In this document: piece after piece, positions 15,890 through 29,161 of the stretch
Position numbering within the stretch: the first letter of the stretch is position 1
How the letters are laid out: each line of letters starts with the position of its first letter
Source: Zobellella maritima
GTDB lineage: Bacteria; Pseudomonadota; Gammaproteobacteria; Enterobacterales; Aeromonadaceae
Length of the DNA stretch: 64,000 bases
Direction of reading: 5' to 3'
NCBI RefSeq assembly: GCF_003075035.1
Contig: NZ_QCZE01000001.1
Span: forward strand, 2,356,759-2,420,758
The notes under the pieces: model-generated
The model's input: the letters and a program-made list of their open reading frames with translations, nothing else
What the model was told of the DNA's origin: nothing
Database searches by the model: none
Position numbers and translations under genes: made by a program

Positions 15890-18463
15890 ATGAAGCAAGA
15901 CCTATCCCAGCATACCCCCATGATGCAACAGTATCTTTCCCTTAAGTCCCAGCATCCCGACATATTGCTGTTCTATCGTATGGGTGACTTTTACGAGCTG
16001 TTTTATGACGATGCCAAGAAAGCCTCCCGCCTGCTGGATATCTCCCTGACCAAGCGGGGCCAGTCCGCCGGCACCCCGATTCCCATGGCCGGCGTCCCTT
16101 ATCATGCCGCCGAAAACTACCTGGCTCGCCTGGTACAGCTGGGGGAGTCGGTCGCCATCTGCGAGCAGGTCGGCGATCCCGCCACCAGCAAGGGGCCGGT
16201 CGAGCGACAGGTGGTTCGCATCGTGACCCCCGGCACCCTGTCTGATGAAGCCCTGCTCAATGAGCGTCAGGATAACTGTCTGGCGGCGGTGTACCACGAT
16301 GGTCAGCAATTCGGTTACGGCATCATCGACGTCAGTACCGGTCGCTTCGTGATCAATCAGTTTCATGGAGAAGAGGCCCTGGCCGCCGAACTGCAACGCA
16401 CCCAGCCGGCCGAACTGCTGTACCCGGAGGGTTTTGCCTGGTTCTCGCTTATCGAACAGCGCAAGGGCCTGCGCCGCCGGCCGGAGTGGGAGTTTGATCT
16501 GGGCACGGCTCGACACCTGTTATGCCAGCAGTTCGGCACCCGGGATCTGATTGGTTTCGGTGTGGAACAGGCCGCCACCGCGCTGTGTGCCGCGGGCTGC
16601 CTACTGCAGTATGTAAAGGATACCCAGCGCACCGCCCTGCCCCATATCAATGCCATTCGCCTGGAGCGGGCCCAGGACATGGTGATCATGGACGCAGCCA
16701 CCCGCCGCAACCTGGAGTTGACCCTGAATCTGGCCGGCTCTGTGGAAAACACCCTGGCGGAGGTGCTGGATGGTACCGCTACCCCCATGGGCAGCCGTCT
16801 GCTCAAACGCTGGCTGCATCAACCCAGCCGCAACCTGCCCGAGTTACAGCGCCGCCTGGATCTGATTGCCATCCTGCAAGAACATGGCCGTCATGAAGAT
16901 ATCAAGCCGCTACTGCGTCAGATTGGCGATATGGAACGGGTACTGGCCCGCCTGGCCCTGCGTTCTGCCCGCCCCCGGGACTTGAGTCGGCTGCGCTCGG
17001 CCCTGCTGGTCCTGCCCGAACTGCAGGCGCTGCTTGCCGACGCCGCCCCTGGCTGTCTGGAACCCCTGGCCCGACGTATTTCCGCCTTTCCCGAACTGGC
17101 CGAGCTGCTGGAAAACGCCATCGTCGACAATCCCCCGGTCGTGATCCGCGACGGAGGGGTGATCCGCGACGGTTACCATCCCGAACTGGATGAATTCCGG
17201 GAGCTGGCAGCCGGTGCTCATCGTTACCTGGAAGAACTGGAAGAAAGAGAAAAGCTCAGTACCGGCATCCACACCCTGAAGGTTGCCTACAACCGAGTGC
17301 ATGGTTTCTACATAGAGGTGGGTCGCGCCAGCGCCCACCTGGTCCCCCCCCACTATGTGCGCCGCCAGACCCTGAAAAACAACGAGCGCTACATTATTCC
17401 CGAACTGAAAGAGTACGAAGACAAGGTACTCAACGCCCAGAGCAAGGGCCTGGCCCTGGAGAAAAAACTGTACGAAGGTCTGCTCGAGCGCCTGCTGCAG
17501 GAGCTGGCGCCACTGCAGCAAAGCGCTGCGGCACTGGCCGAATGCGACGTGTTTGCCAACCTCGCGGAACGCGCCGAGACCCTCGGCTATTGCCGTCCCG
17601 AACTGACCGAAGAGGAAGTGATAGATATAGAGGAAGGGCGCCATCCGGTGGTGGAACAGGTGATGGCGGAACCCTTTATCGCCAATCCTCTGGCTCTGTC
17701 CTCTAACCGCAAGATGCTGGTGATTACGGGGCCGAATATGGGGGGCAAATCAACCTATATGCGACAAACCGCCCTGATCGTGTTGATGGCCTATATCGGT
17801 TCCTATGTGCCGGCACAAAAAGCCAGGATCGGCAGGATAGACCGTATCTTTACCCGTATCGGCGCCTCCGACGATCTGGCCTCCGGCCGCTCCACCTTTA
17901 TGGTGGAAATGACGGAAACCGCCAATATTCTCAACAACGCCAGCCGCCACAGCCTGATCCTGATGGATGAAATCGGTCGCGGTACCAGCACCTATGATGG
18001 CCTGGCCCTGGCCTGGGCCTGCGCCGACGCCCTCGCCAACCGGCTGCATGCCTATACCCTGTTTGCCACTCATTATTTTGAGCTGACCCAGGTCGCCGAA
18101 CTCTGGCCGGCCGTAGCCAATGTCCATCTGGATGCGGTCGAGCACCAGGATACCATCGCCTTTATGCATGCGGTGCAGGAAGGGGCAGCCAGCCGCTCCT
18201 ACGGCTTGCAGGTGGCCGCCCTGGCCGGTGTCCCCAAAGCAGTGCTGGCCCTGGCCAAGCAAAAGCTGAGTGAGCTGGAAGCAGGCCAGAAACCGGCTCC
18301 CGCCGCCTCACCGCAGATGGCTCCCGCCCAGCAGTCACTGCCATTGATCACAGAAGATGGCGCCCTGCTGTTGCTGGACAAGCTGGATCCGGACGAGCTG
18401 AGTCCGAAACAAGCACTGGACATGCTATACCGATTAAAGGCGGCCCGAACAAGCGAAGAATAG
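15890..18463 (+). CDS. mutS: DNA mismatch repair protein MutS
   Basis: An 857-residue mismatch-recognition ATPase. The N-terminal domain shows [20 protein letters not shown] followed by the mismatch-stacking [11 protein letters not shown] (Phe and Glu of the F-x-E motif). The ATPase has [15 protein letters not shown] and [20 protein letters not shown], and the C-terminus ends with the helix-turn-helix dimer region. The ATG at 15890 is preferred to an in-frame TTG at 15878; neither has an ideal ribosome site (AAGG at 15872). Divergent from pncC. Confidence 0.97.
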   Translation: MKQDLSQHTPMMQQYLSLKSQHPDILLFYRMGDFYELFYDDAKKASRLLDISLTKRGQSAGTPIPMAGVPYHAAENYLARLVQLGESVAICEQVGDPATSKGPVERQVVRIVTPGTLSDEALLNERQDNCLAAVYHDGQQFGYGIIDVSTGRFVINQFHGEEALAAELQRTQPAELLYPEGFAWFSLIEQRKGLRRRPEWEFDLGTARHLLCQQFGTRDLIGFGVEQAATALCAAGCLLQYVKDTQRTALPHINAIRLERAQDMVIMDAATRRNLELTLNLAGSVENTLAEVLDGTATPMGSRLLKRWLHQPSRNLPELQRRLDLIAILQEHGRHEDIKPLLRQIGDMERVLARLALRSARPRDLSRLRSALLVLPELQALLADAAPGCLEPLARRISAFPELAELLENAIVDNPPVVIRDGGVIRDGYHPELDEFRELAAGAHRYLEELEEREKLSTGIHTLKVAYNRVHGFYIEVGRASAHLVPPHYVRRQTLKNNERYIIPELKEYEDKVLNAQSKGLALEKKLYEGLLERLLQELAPLQQSAAALAECDVFANLAERAETLGYCRPELTEEEVIDIEEGRHPVVEQVMAEPFIANPLALSSNRKMLVITGPNMGGKSTYMRQTALIVLMAYIGSYVPAQKARIGRIDRIFTRIGASDDLASGRSTFMVEMTETANILNNASRHSLILMDEIGRGTSTYDGLALAWACADALANRLHAYTLFATHYFELTQVAELWPAVANVHLDAVEHQDTIAFMHAVQEGAASRSYGLQVAALAGVPKAVLALAKQKLSELEAGQKPAPAASPQMAPAQQSLPLITEDGALLLLDKLDPDELSPKQALDMLYRLKAARTSEE

Positions 18464-18488
18464 GGAATAGGGATTGGTAAACGGACAA

Positions 18489-18521
18489 TCAGGGGGCGGG
18501 GTTACCAGTCCCGTCCCCTGA
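18489..18521. terminator. Hairpin between convergent mutS and rpoS
   Basis: TCAGGGGGCGGG (18489-18500) pairs with CCCGTCCCCTGA (18510-18521) with one mismatch and a 9-base loop. There is no strong T-tract on either side. It is the likely stopper for mutS or rpoS transcripts. Confidence 0.5.
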
Positions 18522-18558
18522 ATCCTCGCAACTAACAGTCGTTCAGTAGTCGCGTCGC

Positions 18559-19539
18559 TTAGTCGTCATGAAACAGGGTATCAATAGAGAGTCCCTGCTG
18601 AGTCAGAATATCCTTTAACCGGCGCAGGGCCTCGACCTGGATCTGCCGCACCCGCTCCCGAGTCAGGCCAATTTCCCGTCCTACATCTTCCAGGGTGGAG
18701 GCCTCATATCCCAGCAGGCCGAAACGGCGGGCCAACACTTCCCGCTGCTTGGGATTCAGCTCCTCCAGCCAATGCACCAGGCTGAGTCGCATATCATCAT
18801 CCTGCGTCTCACTTTCCGGATCGGTATCTCGCTCGTCGGTGATCACATCCAGCAAGGCCTTGTCGCCATCTCCGCCAATGGGCATATCCACCGAACTAAT
18901 CTTCTCGTTCAGCTTCAACATTCGGGATACGTCTTCGACCGATTTGTCGAGGGCGTCGGCAATTTCCTCTGCGGTGGGCTCATGATCGAGCCGGTGGGCA
19001 AGCTCTCGGGCCGTCCTCAGGTAGACATTGAGTTCTTTCACCACATGGATGGGTAAACGGATGGTGCGGGTCTGGTTCATGATGGCCCGCTCTATGGTCT
19101 GGCGGATCCACCAGGTCGCATAGGTGGAAAAACGGAAACCGCGCTCGGGATCAAATTTCTCTACCGCGCGGATCAGACCCAGGTTGCCCTCTTCAATCAG
19201 ATCCAGCAGCGCCAGTCCCCGGTTGTTATAACGACGGGAAATTTTCACCACCAGCCGTAAGTTGGACTCTATCATCCGCTTACGGGCCGCCAAATCCCCT
19301 CGCAAGGCCCGGCGGGCATAGTGTACTTCTTCTTCTGCGGTGAGCAGCGGAGAAAATCCGATTTCCCCCAAATACATTTGGGTCACATCCAGGCTGCGCA
19401 GGCTGGGTGTATTCAGGATTTCCTCTTCAAGCACAACCTCCTGCTCATCGTTAACGGCCTCGTCATCGCTCGCATCCTGCTCGGCATCGGCCTTATAGTC
19501 CACCTTGTCATCGTGGATAATTTTTTTATCATGACTCAT
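18559..19539 (-). CDS. rpoS: Stationary-phase sigma factor RpoS (sigma-38)
   Basis: A 326-residue sigma factor for general stress and stationary phase. An acidic N-terminus is followed by region 1.2 ([20 protein letters not shown]), region 2 ([20 protein letters not shown] and [20 protein letters not shown]), region 3, and region 4 with [20 protein letters not shown]. The lack of a long non-conserved insert distinguishes it from RpoD at 53 kb. It lies directly downstream of nlpD; in related bacteria its main promoter is inside nlpD. Confidence 0.98.
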   Translation of the reverse strand: MSHDKKIIHDDKVDYKADAEQDASDDEAVNDEQEVVLEEEILNTPSLRSLDVTQMYLGEIGFSPLLTAEEEVHYARRALRGDLAARKRMIESNLRLVVKISRRYNNRGLALLDLIEEGNLGLIRAVEKFDPERGFRFSTYATWWIRQTIERAIMNQTRTIRLPIHVVKELNVYLRTARELAHRLDHEPTAEEIADALDKSVEDVSRMLKLNEKISSVDMPIGGDGDKALLDVITDERDTDPESETQDDDMRLSLVHWLEELNPKQREVLARRFGLLGYEASTLEDVGREIGLTRERVRQIQVEALRRLKDILTQQGLSIDTLFHDD

Positions 19540-19581
19540 GGCAGTTCTCCCTAAATCCGGGTACTACCCGACTCCCGGAGT

Positions 19582-20631
19582 CTATCGCTTCGGCAGATAA
19601 CGCATCGGATCAACCGATGTTCCCTGATAACGGATTTCAAAATGTAACCGTACATCAGTGGCGCCACTGCTTCCCATATCTGCTATGTGCTGCCCCGCCT
19701 TCACCATCTGCTTGTCCTGCACTCGCAGGACATCATTGTGAGCGTAAGCCGACAGGTAATTGTCATCATGCTTGATGATAATCAGATTACCGTATCCACG
19801 TAGCGCGCTTCCTGCGTAAACCACCCTACCTTCCGCTGCGGCCGTTACTGCCTGCCCCCGCTCTCCTCGAATATCGATTCCCTTGTTGCCGGTCTCTGCC
19901 AGCGAGAAGCCCGAGATGACAGAACCTTTGGTCGGCCATTGCCAGGTAATTACGGATTTGACAGCGGCGTTATTTTGTACTCTAGTTCCAGCGTATTCCT
20001 TTCCTGGGGAGGGTGCAAGCCCCTGGCCAGGTTTTGTATCGCTGCTCGTACCTGCCGGAATCCGTGATTTGGGTAGAGTCGAAGCGCTCCTGCTCGACAC
20101 CGGCTTCGAAGTATTGGCAACCCGGCTCCCCTCCACCGATCTGCTTGTGACTCGACTTGTAGCAGGCGCTTTCGGCGCCTCGATCCGGGCGCGATTCAGT
20201 ATGAGCTTCTGACCCACAAAGATGCGATAAGGCGGGACCAGACCATTGAGGGTGGCCAGGTCGGCGACTGAATTGGAATGTTGCTGGGCGATACGACTGA
20301 GGGTATCACCGCTTTTGACCCGATACACGGGACGGCTGATCCCGGGCACATCCATGCGGATCACCTGACCGGGATAAATCTGGTAGGGAGAGTGAATACC
20401 ATTATGTCTGGCCAGGGTGGGCACATCTGTCCCCACCAGCCAGGCGATGGAATAGAGGGTATCGCCCTTGGCGACAATATACCGATTGGGATCCTGAAAC
20501 TGACCATGGGCATGGGCCCCCAGGTTCATTACCGGCGCGGGGCGGGAAGGTGAAGAGGAAGTACAAGCCGTCAGCAGCAGGATCAACGACAGCATGATCC
20601 CACCGCCCAGACAAGACTTCCACTGGACCAT
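19582..20631 (-). CDS. nlpD: Lipoprotein NlpD, amidase activator
   Basis: A 349-residue outer-membrane lipoprotein that activates the cell-division amidase AmiC. The signal peptide ends in lipobox LLTAC, with lipidated Cys at about residue 23. Two LysM repeats follow (YIVAKGDTLYSIAWLVGT and YRVKSGDTLSRIAQQHSN), then a Ser/Thr/Pro linker and a C-terminal LytM/M23 domain. In that domain the metal-binding His is replaced (NKGIDIRGERG), the expected loss of peptidase activity in NlpD. The start at 20631 overlaps the yqaA stop by one base and supplies a charged n-region, unlike the internal ATG at 20595. Confidence 0.93.
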   Translation of the reverse strand: MVQWKSCLGGGIMLSLILLLTACTSSSPSRPAPVMNLGAHAHGQFQDPNRYIVAKGDTLYSIAWLVGTDVPTLARHNGIHSPYQIYPGQVIRMDVPGISRPVYRVKSGDTLSRIAQQHSNSVADLATLNGLVPPYRIFVGQKLILNRARIEAPKAPATSRVTSRSVEGSRVANTSKPVSSRSASTLPKSRIPAGTSSDTKPGQGLAPSPGKEYAGTRVQNNAAVKSVITWQWPTKGSVISGFSLAETGNKGIDIRGERGQAVTAAAEGRVVYAGSALRGYGNLIIIKHDDNYLSAYAHNDVLRVQDKQMVKAGQHIADMGSSGATDVRLHFEIRYQGTSVDPMRYLPKR

Positions 20632-21212
20632 CAGCGACGAAACACCAGATAGGCGACCACCGCAGCGGCAATGCATACCCAACCCAGCAGGTCGATATAC
20701 TGGATGAGCTTGCGCTCCATCCTGACCCCACCCCACACCATCAGGCCCGCAACCAGGAAAAAGCGCAGGCCACGCCCCACCAGGGAGATCAGCACAAACG
20801 GCAGGAAGACCATGTGCAACAAGCCGGCGGTCACGGTGAATACCTTGTAGGGAATGGGCGTGAAGCTGGCAATAAAGATCACCCAGATACCCCAGTCATT
20901 GAACCACTGTTGAGCCAGCGCCATTTTATCCTGATAGCCCATGGTATTGATAAAGGGTTCCACCACCGGTTCCCACAGGGCATAACCGAGCAGATAGCCC
21001 AGTACCGCACCCATCACGGAAAACAGGGTCGCCAGACCGGCGTAGCGCCAGGCCCGCTCCGGCTTGGCAAGCGCCATGGGAGCCAACATCACATCGACGG
21101 GCACCGGCCAGAAGATGGATTCGGCAAAACTGGTCATAGACAAATAGACGGGGGCGTGACGATGCACGGCCCACATCATGACTTGTCGATACAAGCGGGA
21201 AAAAATCTTCAC
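20631..21212 (-). CDS. yqaA: YqaA, DedA-type membrane protein
   Basis: A 193-residue inner-membrane protein of the SNARE-associated/DedA superfamily. It has the family core [22 protein letters not shown] near residue 30 and [20 protein letters not shown] around residue 115, where the Pro/Arg-type motifs sit. Several hydrophobic helices are visible. Larger DedA proteins act in lipid-carrier recycling, but YqaA's substrate is not known. It overlaps pcm by 4 bases upstream and nlpD by 1 base downstream, so the three are translationally linked. Confidence 0.9.
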   Translation of the reverse strand: MKIFSRLYRQVMMWAVHRHAPVYLSMTSFAESIFWPVPVDVMLAPMALAKPERAWRYAGLATLFSVMGAVLGYLLGYALWEPVVEPFINTMGYQDKMALAQQWFNDWGIWVIFIASFTPIPYKVFTVTAGLLHMVFLPFVLISLVGRGLRFFLVAGLMVWGGVRMERKLIQYIDLLGWVCIAAAVVAYLVFRR

Positions 21213-21835
21213 TCAAGTTCACCTTGCACCAGCGGTACAAACCTTACCGCTTCCAATTCGGTACGCAGGAACTCATCGCCCCTGCGCTCGTATAACCACA
21301 ATGACTGCTGCAAGTGACCAACGGGAATCACCATGCGCCCGCCATCAACCAATTGCGCCAGCAGGGCCTGGGGCGTTTCCCGAGCGGCGGCAGTCACCAG
21401 TATGGCGTCAAACGGTGCCTTACTGGACCAACCTTCCCAACCGTCGCCGTGCCTGGCCGACACATTATGCAGATCCAGCCGCTGCAGACGACGTCGCGCC
21501 TGATAGCGCAGCCCCTTGATACGCTCTATGGTATACACATGGGACACCAACTGAGCCAGTACCGCAGTCTGAAAGCCGGAACCGGTACCCACTTCCAGCA
21601 CCCGTTCCGGCCGGTTGAGCAACAACACCTCCGTCATCCGCGCCACTATATAGGGCTGGGAAATGGTCTGCCCATAACCGATGGGCAAGGCACTGTTTTC
21701 CCATGCCTTGTGGGCCATGGCTTCATCCACGAACTGCTCCCTGGGCAGATTGGCAATGGCCTGTAACACCCGCCGGTCCTCGATACCCTGCCGGGCCAGT
21801 TGGGCATAGAGTTGCTGTCCTGCTACCGTTAGCAC
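21209..21835 (-). CDS. pcm: Protein-L-isoaspartate O-methyltransferase
   Basis: A 208-residue SAM-dependent enzyme that starts repair of isoaspartyl damage in aged proteins. SAM motif I is [35 protein letters not shown] and [18 protein letters not shown] are family signatures, and the end [14 protein letters not shown] matches E. coli Pcm. The start codon is GTG at 21835, 4 bases after the surE stop. The surE-pcm-nlpD-rpoS association ties damage repair to stationary phase. Confidence 0.95.
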   Translation of the reverse strand: MLTVAGQQLYAQLARQGIEDRRVLQAIANLPREQFVDEAMAHKAWENSALPIGYGQTISQPYIVARMTEVLLLNRPERVLEVGTGSGFQTAVLAQLVSHVYTIERIKGLRYQARRRLQRLDLHNVSARHGDGWEGWSSKAPFDAILVTAAARETPQALLAQLVDGGRMVIPVGHLQQSLWLYERRGDEFLRTELEAVRFVPLVQGELE

Positions 21836-21839
21836 GCGT

Positions 21840-22586
21840 TCACTCCACTTCGGTTAACCAATCAGCCAGTACCGTCATATGGCTGTAAGCCGTCATATCC
21901 ACTGTCAGCGGGGTTATCGACACATACCCCTGCTCGACCGCGTCAAAATCCGTACCTTCTCCCGCATCCTGCTTGGCACCGGGGGGCCCTATCCAGTAGA
22001 TGGGCCGTCCCCTGGGGTCATATTCCTTGATCACCGCTTCGGCCCGGTGGCGATTGCCCAACCGGGTCACCCGGATACCGCGGATCTCCTCCAGCGGCAA
22101 ATCCGGCACATTGACATTGAGGATCTGATCCGAAGACAGGGGCGCGCGCAACAACCCTTGCACCAGCAGGGCCGCATAATGGGCTGCCGTTTCAAAATAA
22201 CGCTCGCCGCAGAGGGAAACGGCGATAGACGGCAACCCCAGGTGACGCCCTTCGGTGGCCGCCGCGACCGTGCCGGAATAGAGCACATCGTCCCCCAGAT
22301 TAGCGCCATGGTTAATACCAGCCACCACCATGTCCGGGTCCGGATCCAGCAGGCCGTTTACGGCCCAGTGCACACAGTCGGTGGGCGTTCCCTTGACCGA
22401 GTAAAAACCGGTGTCTTCTATCTTATCGACCCGTAAAGGCACCTCGAGCGTCAGGGAGTGGCTGGCACCACTGCGGTTCCGATCCGGCGCCACCGTCACC
22501 ACCTCTGCGAACTCGGACAACACCCGACTCAGGGTCCTTATGCCCTGGGCATTCACCCCGTCATCATTACTTACCAGTATTTTCAT
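21840..22586 (-). CDS. surE: 5'/3'-nucleotidase SurE
   Basis: A 248-residue metal-dependent nucleotidase and exopolyphosphatase. It begins [16 protein letters not shown], where the N-D-D-G metal site is intact. [18 protein letters not shown] and [19 protein letters not shown]-type segments follow. The ATG at 22586 aligns with family N-termini; an in-frame GTG at 22595 is less likely. Upstream truD ends 21 bases before. Confidence 0.96.
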   Translation of the reverse strand: MKILVSNDDGVNAQGIRTLSRVLSEFAEVVTVAPDRNRSGASHSLTLEVPLRVDKIEDTGFYSVKGTPTDCVHWAVNGLLDPDPDMVVAGINHGANLGDDVLYSGTVAAATEGRHLGLPSIAVSLCGERYFETAAHYAALLVQGLLRAPLSSDQILNVNVPDLPLEEIRGIRVTRLGNRHRAEAVIKEYDPRGRPIYWIGPPGAKQDAGEGTDFDAVEQGYVSITPLTVDMTAYSHMTVLADWLTEVE

Positions 22587-22607
22587 GCTTGTCACTGTCC
22601 TTGCTCA

Positions 22608-23642
22608 TTACTCAGCCGTTTCTTCATGCTGCCCGCTGTCGGTGATCAACTCCCTCATCACACTGGTGGCATAGCTGCCGGCCGGCAGCCAGAAAGTCAA
22701 TTCAAGTTGATCGCCATCCTGTTGCCAGGACAGCTGCTGCGGCTGCAGCAAGAGGGCGCGCCGCTCCTGTTTCAAGCCGTTGGCCTCCAGCCCTTCGCAC
22801 AGCTCGGCATGGTCGGCGACAGCCGCCAGCTCCAGCTCGGCCGCAGCGGCTGTCGCCGGCAGCCGGCCTCGGCCCCACAGGGGGGCGCTAAGCCGGATAT
22901 CTCCCTCGGCAAACCGGCTCAACAAAGTATCATCGGGCTCTTCCAGGGTAAAAAACGACTGGCTGCCTTCCAGCATCACACAATCGCCGGGCAACAGCTG
23001 AAACGCTAATTGCCGGGACAGGCGATGACTGACCGCCTGGTTGAACAGGTAACTACGCGCCGCCGACAGATACAGGGATCGCTTGTTCCTGTCCTTTATG
23101 CGCTTGCCGCCGAACATGGCCCGCGCCTGCTCCAGGTTGCCACCATTGAAACCGAAGCGCTGGGTACCAAAGTAATTGGGTACGCCACTTTTGGCAATGG
23201 CCGCCAGCCGGCCGTCCAGGTCGCCGGAGCCCGCCAGCTCACGGATCCGCAGGCGAAAGAAATTGCCTTTCAGCGCACCGACCCTCAGCTTTTTATGATG
23301 GCGGCCCACCGCCAGTATCTGGATATCGTCGTTCTCAAGGGGCGAAAAATCCGGCATGGCCTTGCCCGGCAGGTGTACCCCGAACCATTGCTGGGTCACC
23401 GCATGACGGTCTTTCAAACCGGCCCAGGTGATATCCCGCTGGGCAACGCCGGCCAGTCGGGCCAGCTCCCGAGCAACCCACTGGGTATTCTGGCCACGCT
23501 TGCGGATATGCAGCAGGATATGCTCACCTTCGCCACAAGGCTCAAAGCCCAGATCCTCTTCCACCACAAAATCTTCGGGCTCGACCTTCAGCCGACCGCT
23601 GAATGCGGGCTCGCCATGCAAATACTGCCAATTATTCATCAT
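22608..23642 (-). CDS. truD: tRNA pseudouridine(13) synthase TruD
   Basis: A 344-residue enzyme forming pseudouridine 13 in tRNA-Glu. The catalytic Asp is in [16 protein letters not shown], near residue 80. [19 protein letters not shown] and [17 protein letters not shown] are family hallmarks. Two adjacent ATGs begin at 23642 and 23639. The gene overlaps ispF by 11 bases. A Gly/Ala-rich patch around residue 265 ([20 protein letters not shown]) is a minor insertion-like oddity. Confidence 0.95.
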   Translation of the reverse strand: MMNNWQYLHGEPAFSGRLKVEPEDFVVEEDLGFEPCGEGEHILLHIRKRGQNTQWVARELARLAGVAQRDITWAGLKDRHAVTQQWFGVHLPGKAMPDFSPLENDDIQILAVGRHHKKLRVGALKGNFFRLRIRELAGSGDLDGRLAAIAKSGVPNYFGTQRFGFNGGNLEQARAMFGGKRIKDRNKRSLYLSAARSYLFNQAVSHRLSRQLAFQLLPGDCVMLEGSQSFFTLEEPDDTLLSRFAEGDIRLSAPLWGRGRLPATAAAAELELAAVADHAELCEGLEANGLKQERRALLLQPQQLSWQQDGDQLELTFWLPAGSYATSVMRELITDSGQHEETAE

Positions 23643-24114
23643 CTTTCACCAACAGCACCACGGCTTCCGCCGCTATGCCTTCTTTACGGCCGACAAAGCC
23701 CAGGGTTTCAGTGGTGGTAGCCTTGACGTTGACCTGGGCTGCATCAGCGTCCAGATCAGCGGCGATGTTGGCCACCATGTCATCGATAAAAGGCGCCAGC
23801 TTGGGAGCCTGGGCCAGCACGCTGATATCCGCATTGCCCAGCCGATAGCCCCGTTGCTTGACCTTATTGAATACCTCCCGCAACAGCTCTCGGCTGTCGA
23901 TATCCGCGTAGGCCGCATCGGTATCGGGAAAATGGCGGCCGATATCACCGCCCCCAATGGCGCCGAGCAGGGCATCGCTCAGGGCATGCAGTACTACATC
24001 CCCGTCCGAATGGGCCAGCAGCCCCTGTACATAGGGCACCGCAACGCCACCCAATATGCAGGGACCTTCACCGCCAAATTTATGCACGTCAAAGCCGTGA
24101 CCAATACGCATCAT
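23632..24114 (-). CDS. ispF: 2-C-methyl-D-erythritol 2,4-cyclodiphosphate synthase
   Basis: A 160-residue trimeric enzyme of the MEP isoprenoid pathway. Metal ligands lie in GHGFDVHKF and in [20 protein letters not shown]. The C-terminal region has [21 protein letters not shown]. It overlaps the ispD stop by 4 bases (ATGA) and truD by 11, so ispD-ispF-truD are translationally coupled. Confidence 0.97.
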   Translation of the reverse strand: MMRIGHGFDVHKFGGEGPCILGGVAVPYVQGLLAHSDGDVVLHALSDALLGAIGGGDIGRHFPDTDAAYADIDSRELLREVFNKVKQRGYRLGNADISVLAQAPKLAPFIDDMVANIAADLDADAAQVNVKATTTETLGFVGRKEGIAAEAVVLLVKDDE

Positions 24115-24806
24115 GTTTCACTCTCCAGGATGTGCTGCAGGAAGAAGGCAGCCAGCGCCAGATCTTCCGGTCGGGTGATCTTGATATTGTCGGACCGCCC
24201 TTCCACCAGCCGAGGACGGAAACCCGCCCACTCCATGGCTGAGGCTTCGTCGGTAATCGCCACCCCGCTGTTCAAGGCCTGCTCCAGGGCCTGGCACAGG
24301 GGGACGGTCGGGAAGCACTGGGGCGTCAACGCATGCCAGAGCTCGTCACGGGGCACGGTGCGGTCAATGCCGCCCTGTCCATCGCCGCGCTTCATGGTAT
24401 CCCGCACCCTGCAGGCCAGAATGGCACCGTCCGGCTGCCGGCCTGCCGCCAGCAAGGCGTCCAGATCCGCGCGGGCCAGGCAGGGACGGGCCGCATCATG
24501 AACCAGCACGAAGTCGCTGGTTACCTGACGCAGGGCATTGAGCACAGAGTCGGCCCGCTCGGCACCGCCTGGCACCCAGCTGATACGAGGCTCATGGGCA
24601 AGCGACAGGGTGGGAAAGTGCGTGTCCTCCGGGCCGATAGCCACTATGATACGCTCGAGCGCCTGATGAGAAAGCAATCGTTCCAGGGTATGCTCAAGTA
24701 CGGTTTTTCCCGCCAGCATCAGATACTGCTTGGGCAGGGTCGCGCCCATGCGTCGCCCCACCCCGGCGGCCGGCACCACCGCGGTGATCTTGTCTTCAGA
24801 TATCAT
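24111..24806 (-). CDS. ispD: 2-C-methyl-D-erythritol 4-phosphate cytidylyltransferase
   Basis: A 231-residue cytidylyltransferase that makes CDP-ME in the MEP pathway, the step two before IspF. The CTP-binding [19 protein letters not shown] starts at residue 10. [18 protein letters not shown] and [13 protein letters not shown] follow. It overlaps ftsB by 4 bases and ispF by 4. Confidence 0.97.
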   Translation of the reverse strand: MISEDKITAVVPAAGVGRRMGATLPKQYLMLAGKTVLEHTLERLLSHQALERIIVAIGPEDTHFPTLSLAHEPRISWVPGGAERADSVLNALRQVTSDFVLVHDAARPCLARADLDALLAAGRQPDGAILACRVRDTMKRGDGQGGIDRTVPRDELWHALTPQCFPTVPLCQALEQALNSGVAITDEASAMEWAGFRPRLVEGRSDNIKITRPEDLALAAFFLQHILESET

Positions 24807-25102
24807 GGTAGTGCTCTGTTTTGGGTAACGTCTGAAGGCAGGAAGCGGTAGAAGGTTTCCCCTTCCTTGATCATGCCGAGATCATTGCGGCCCAGCTCCT
24901 CGACCGCGGCCAGGCCTTCATTCAGATCTTCTATTTCTCTGTATAACAAGGCGTTACGCCCCCTGAGCTGCTCGTTACTGCCCATTTGCCGGGCCACACT
25001 CTCCCGGGTTTCATAGTATTCGGCCAAACCGTTTTTCCCCCACCACAGGTGGTATTGCAGTGCGCCTAACAGGGCAAGTAGTATCAGCGTCAGCAAGCGC
25101 AT
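24803..25102 (-). CDS. ftsB: Cell division protein FtsB
   Basis: A 99-residue bitopic divisome protein acting with FtsL and FtsQ. One membrane helix (about 2-18, RLLTLILLALLGALQYHLW) is followed by a coiled coil (ARQMGSNEQLRGRNALLYREIEDL). GGAGGACTC directly precedes the ATG at 25102. An upstream in-frame ATG (25165) lies inside the eno terminator and is rejected. It is the first gene of ftsB-ispD-ispF-truD-surE-pcm-yqaA-nlpD-rpoS, a run without clear internal terminators. Confidence 0.94.
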   Translation of the reverse strand: MRLLTLILLALLGALQYHLWWGKNGLAEYYETRESVARQMGSNEQLRGRNALLYREIEDLNEGLAAVEELGRNDLGMIKEGETFYRFLPSDVTQNRALP

Positions 25103-25149
25103 GAGTCCTCCTAAGTTGCGCGTTAGTTTCCCATATTCGGGCTGCGAAC

Positions 25150-25175
25150 AAAAGAAACCCCGCACTGGGCGGGGC
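25150..25175 (-). terminator. Terminator of eno, with an alternative longer pairing
   Basis: On the minus strand CCCCGC, a 5-base loop, GCGGGG and TTTCTTTT. The 3' arm can alternatively pair, as a perfect 9-base match, with ACCCCGCAC at 25208-25200 next to the eno stop codon. Either fold ends at the same T-tract. Confidence 0.85.
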
Positions 25176-25209
25176 TTGATCTTAACGAGAGAATTAACCG
25201 TGCGGGGTC

Positions 25210-28284
<3,075 letters not shown>

Positions 28285-28350
28285 TCATAGTATACGCAAG
28301 ATGGCCTATGGCGACAACGCACAATACGACGATCTGTAATTTTATTACCA

Positions 28351-29151
28351 TTACTCCCGGCTCTTGACCTGCTCCCAGTAGCCATCCAGCTCTCTCAGGC
28401 TGCACTCCCCATGGGCCTTGCCATCATCCTGCAAGGCCTGCTCCAGGGCCCGGAAACGCCGCTCAAACTTGTTATTTGCCTGACGCAGCACCTGTTCCGG
28501 ATCCTGTTTGAGATGACGTACCAGGTTGACACAGGCAAACAGCAGATCGCCAAGTTCTTCTCCGATCCGCTGCGGATCCCGGGTCGGTTGGGTCAGTTCG
28601 GCGGTCACCTCGTCCAGCTCCTCACGCACCTTGCCGATCACGGGCTCCAGCTCATCCCAGTCGAAGCCGACGCCAGCACAGCGTTTCTGGATCTTGTTGG
28701 CCCGGCTCAGGGAGGGCAATGCCAGCGGAATATCATCCAGCACGCTGGTGGCATTCTGGTCTCTGGCAAGACGCTCGGCGGCCTTGGTGGTTTCCCAGTT
28801 GGCCTTGATTTCCTCTTCGCTGGCAAACTCGGCGCCCCCGAACACGTGGGGATGGCGCGCAACCAGCTTGTGGCTGATGGCCTGCACCACATCGCCGAAG
28901 TTGAACAACGACTGCTCTTCCCCCAGTCGTGAATAGAACACCACCTGAAACAGCAGGTCGCCCAGCTCGCCGGGCAGGCTGGCAAAATCACCACGCTCGA
29001 TGGCATCGGCCACTTCGTAGGCCTCTTCCAGGGTGTGCGGCACTATACTGGCAAAATGCTGCTTAAGATCCCAGGGGCAGCCGTTTTCCGGGTCCCGCAG
29101 CGCCGCCATGATGGCCAACAGATCGCTCAGTGAATAGTTATAATTTTCCAT
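28351..29151 (-). CDS. mazG: Nucleoside triphosphate pyrophosphohydrolase MazG
   Basis: A 266-residue housecleaning NTPase with two MazG domains. The first has NGCPWDLKQHFASIVPHTLEEAYEVADAIE and ELGDLLFQVVFYSRL; the second has KVREELDEVTAEL and EELGDLLFACVNL. The ATG at 29151 has GGAG 5 bases upstream; an in-frame GTG 6 bases earlier is possible. It follows relA by 10 bases, the relA-mazG coupling seen in enteric bacteria, where MazG influences the ppGpp response. Confidence 0.95.
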   Translation of the reverse strand: MENYNYSLSDLLAIMAALRDPENGCPWDLKQHFASIVPHTLEEAYEVADAIERGDFASLPGELGDLLFQVVFYSRLGEEQSLFNFGDVVQAISHKLVARHPHVFGGAEFASEEEIKANWETTKAAERLARDQNATSVLDDIPLALPSLSRANKIQKRCAGVGFDWDELEPVIGKVREELDEVTAELTQPTRDPQRIGEELGDLLFACVNLVRHLKQDPEQVLRQANNKFERRFRALEQALQDDGKAHGECSLRELDGYWEQVKSRE

Positions 29152-29161
29152 CTGCACTCCA

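Noticed and set aside
15878-15892. TTG at 15878 as the mutS start
   Set aside because: AAGG ends only two bases before it, and homologues do not require the extra residues; the ATG at 15890 was preferred with moderate confidence.
16171-18262. Antisense frames opposite mutS with glutamine- and glycine-rich translations
   Set aside because: Composition reflects reverse-complemented codons of mutS; no start context or family match.
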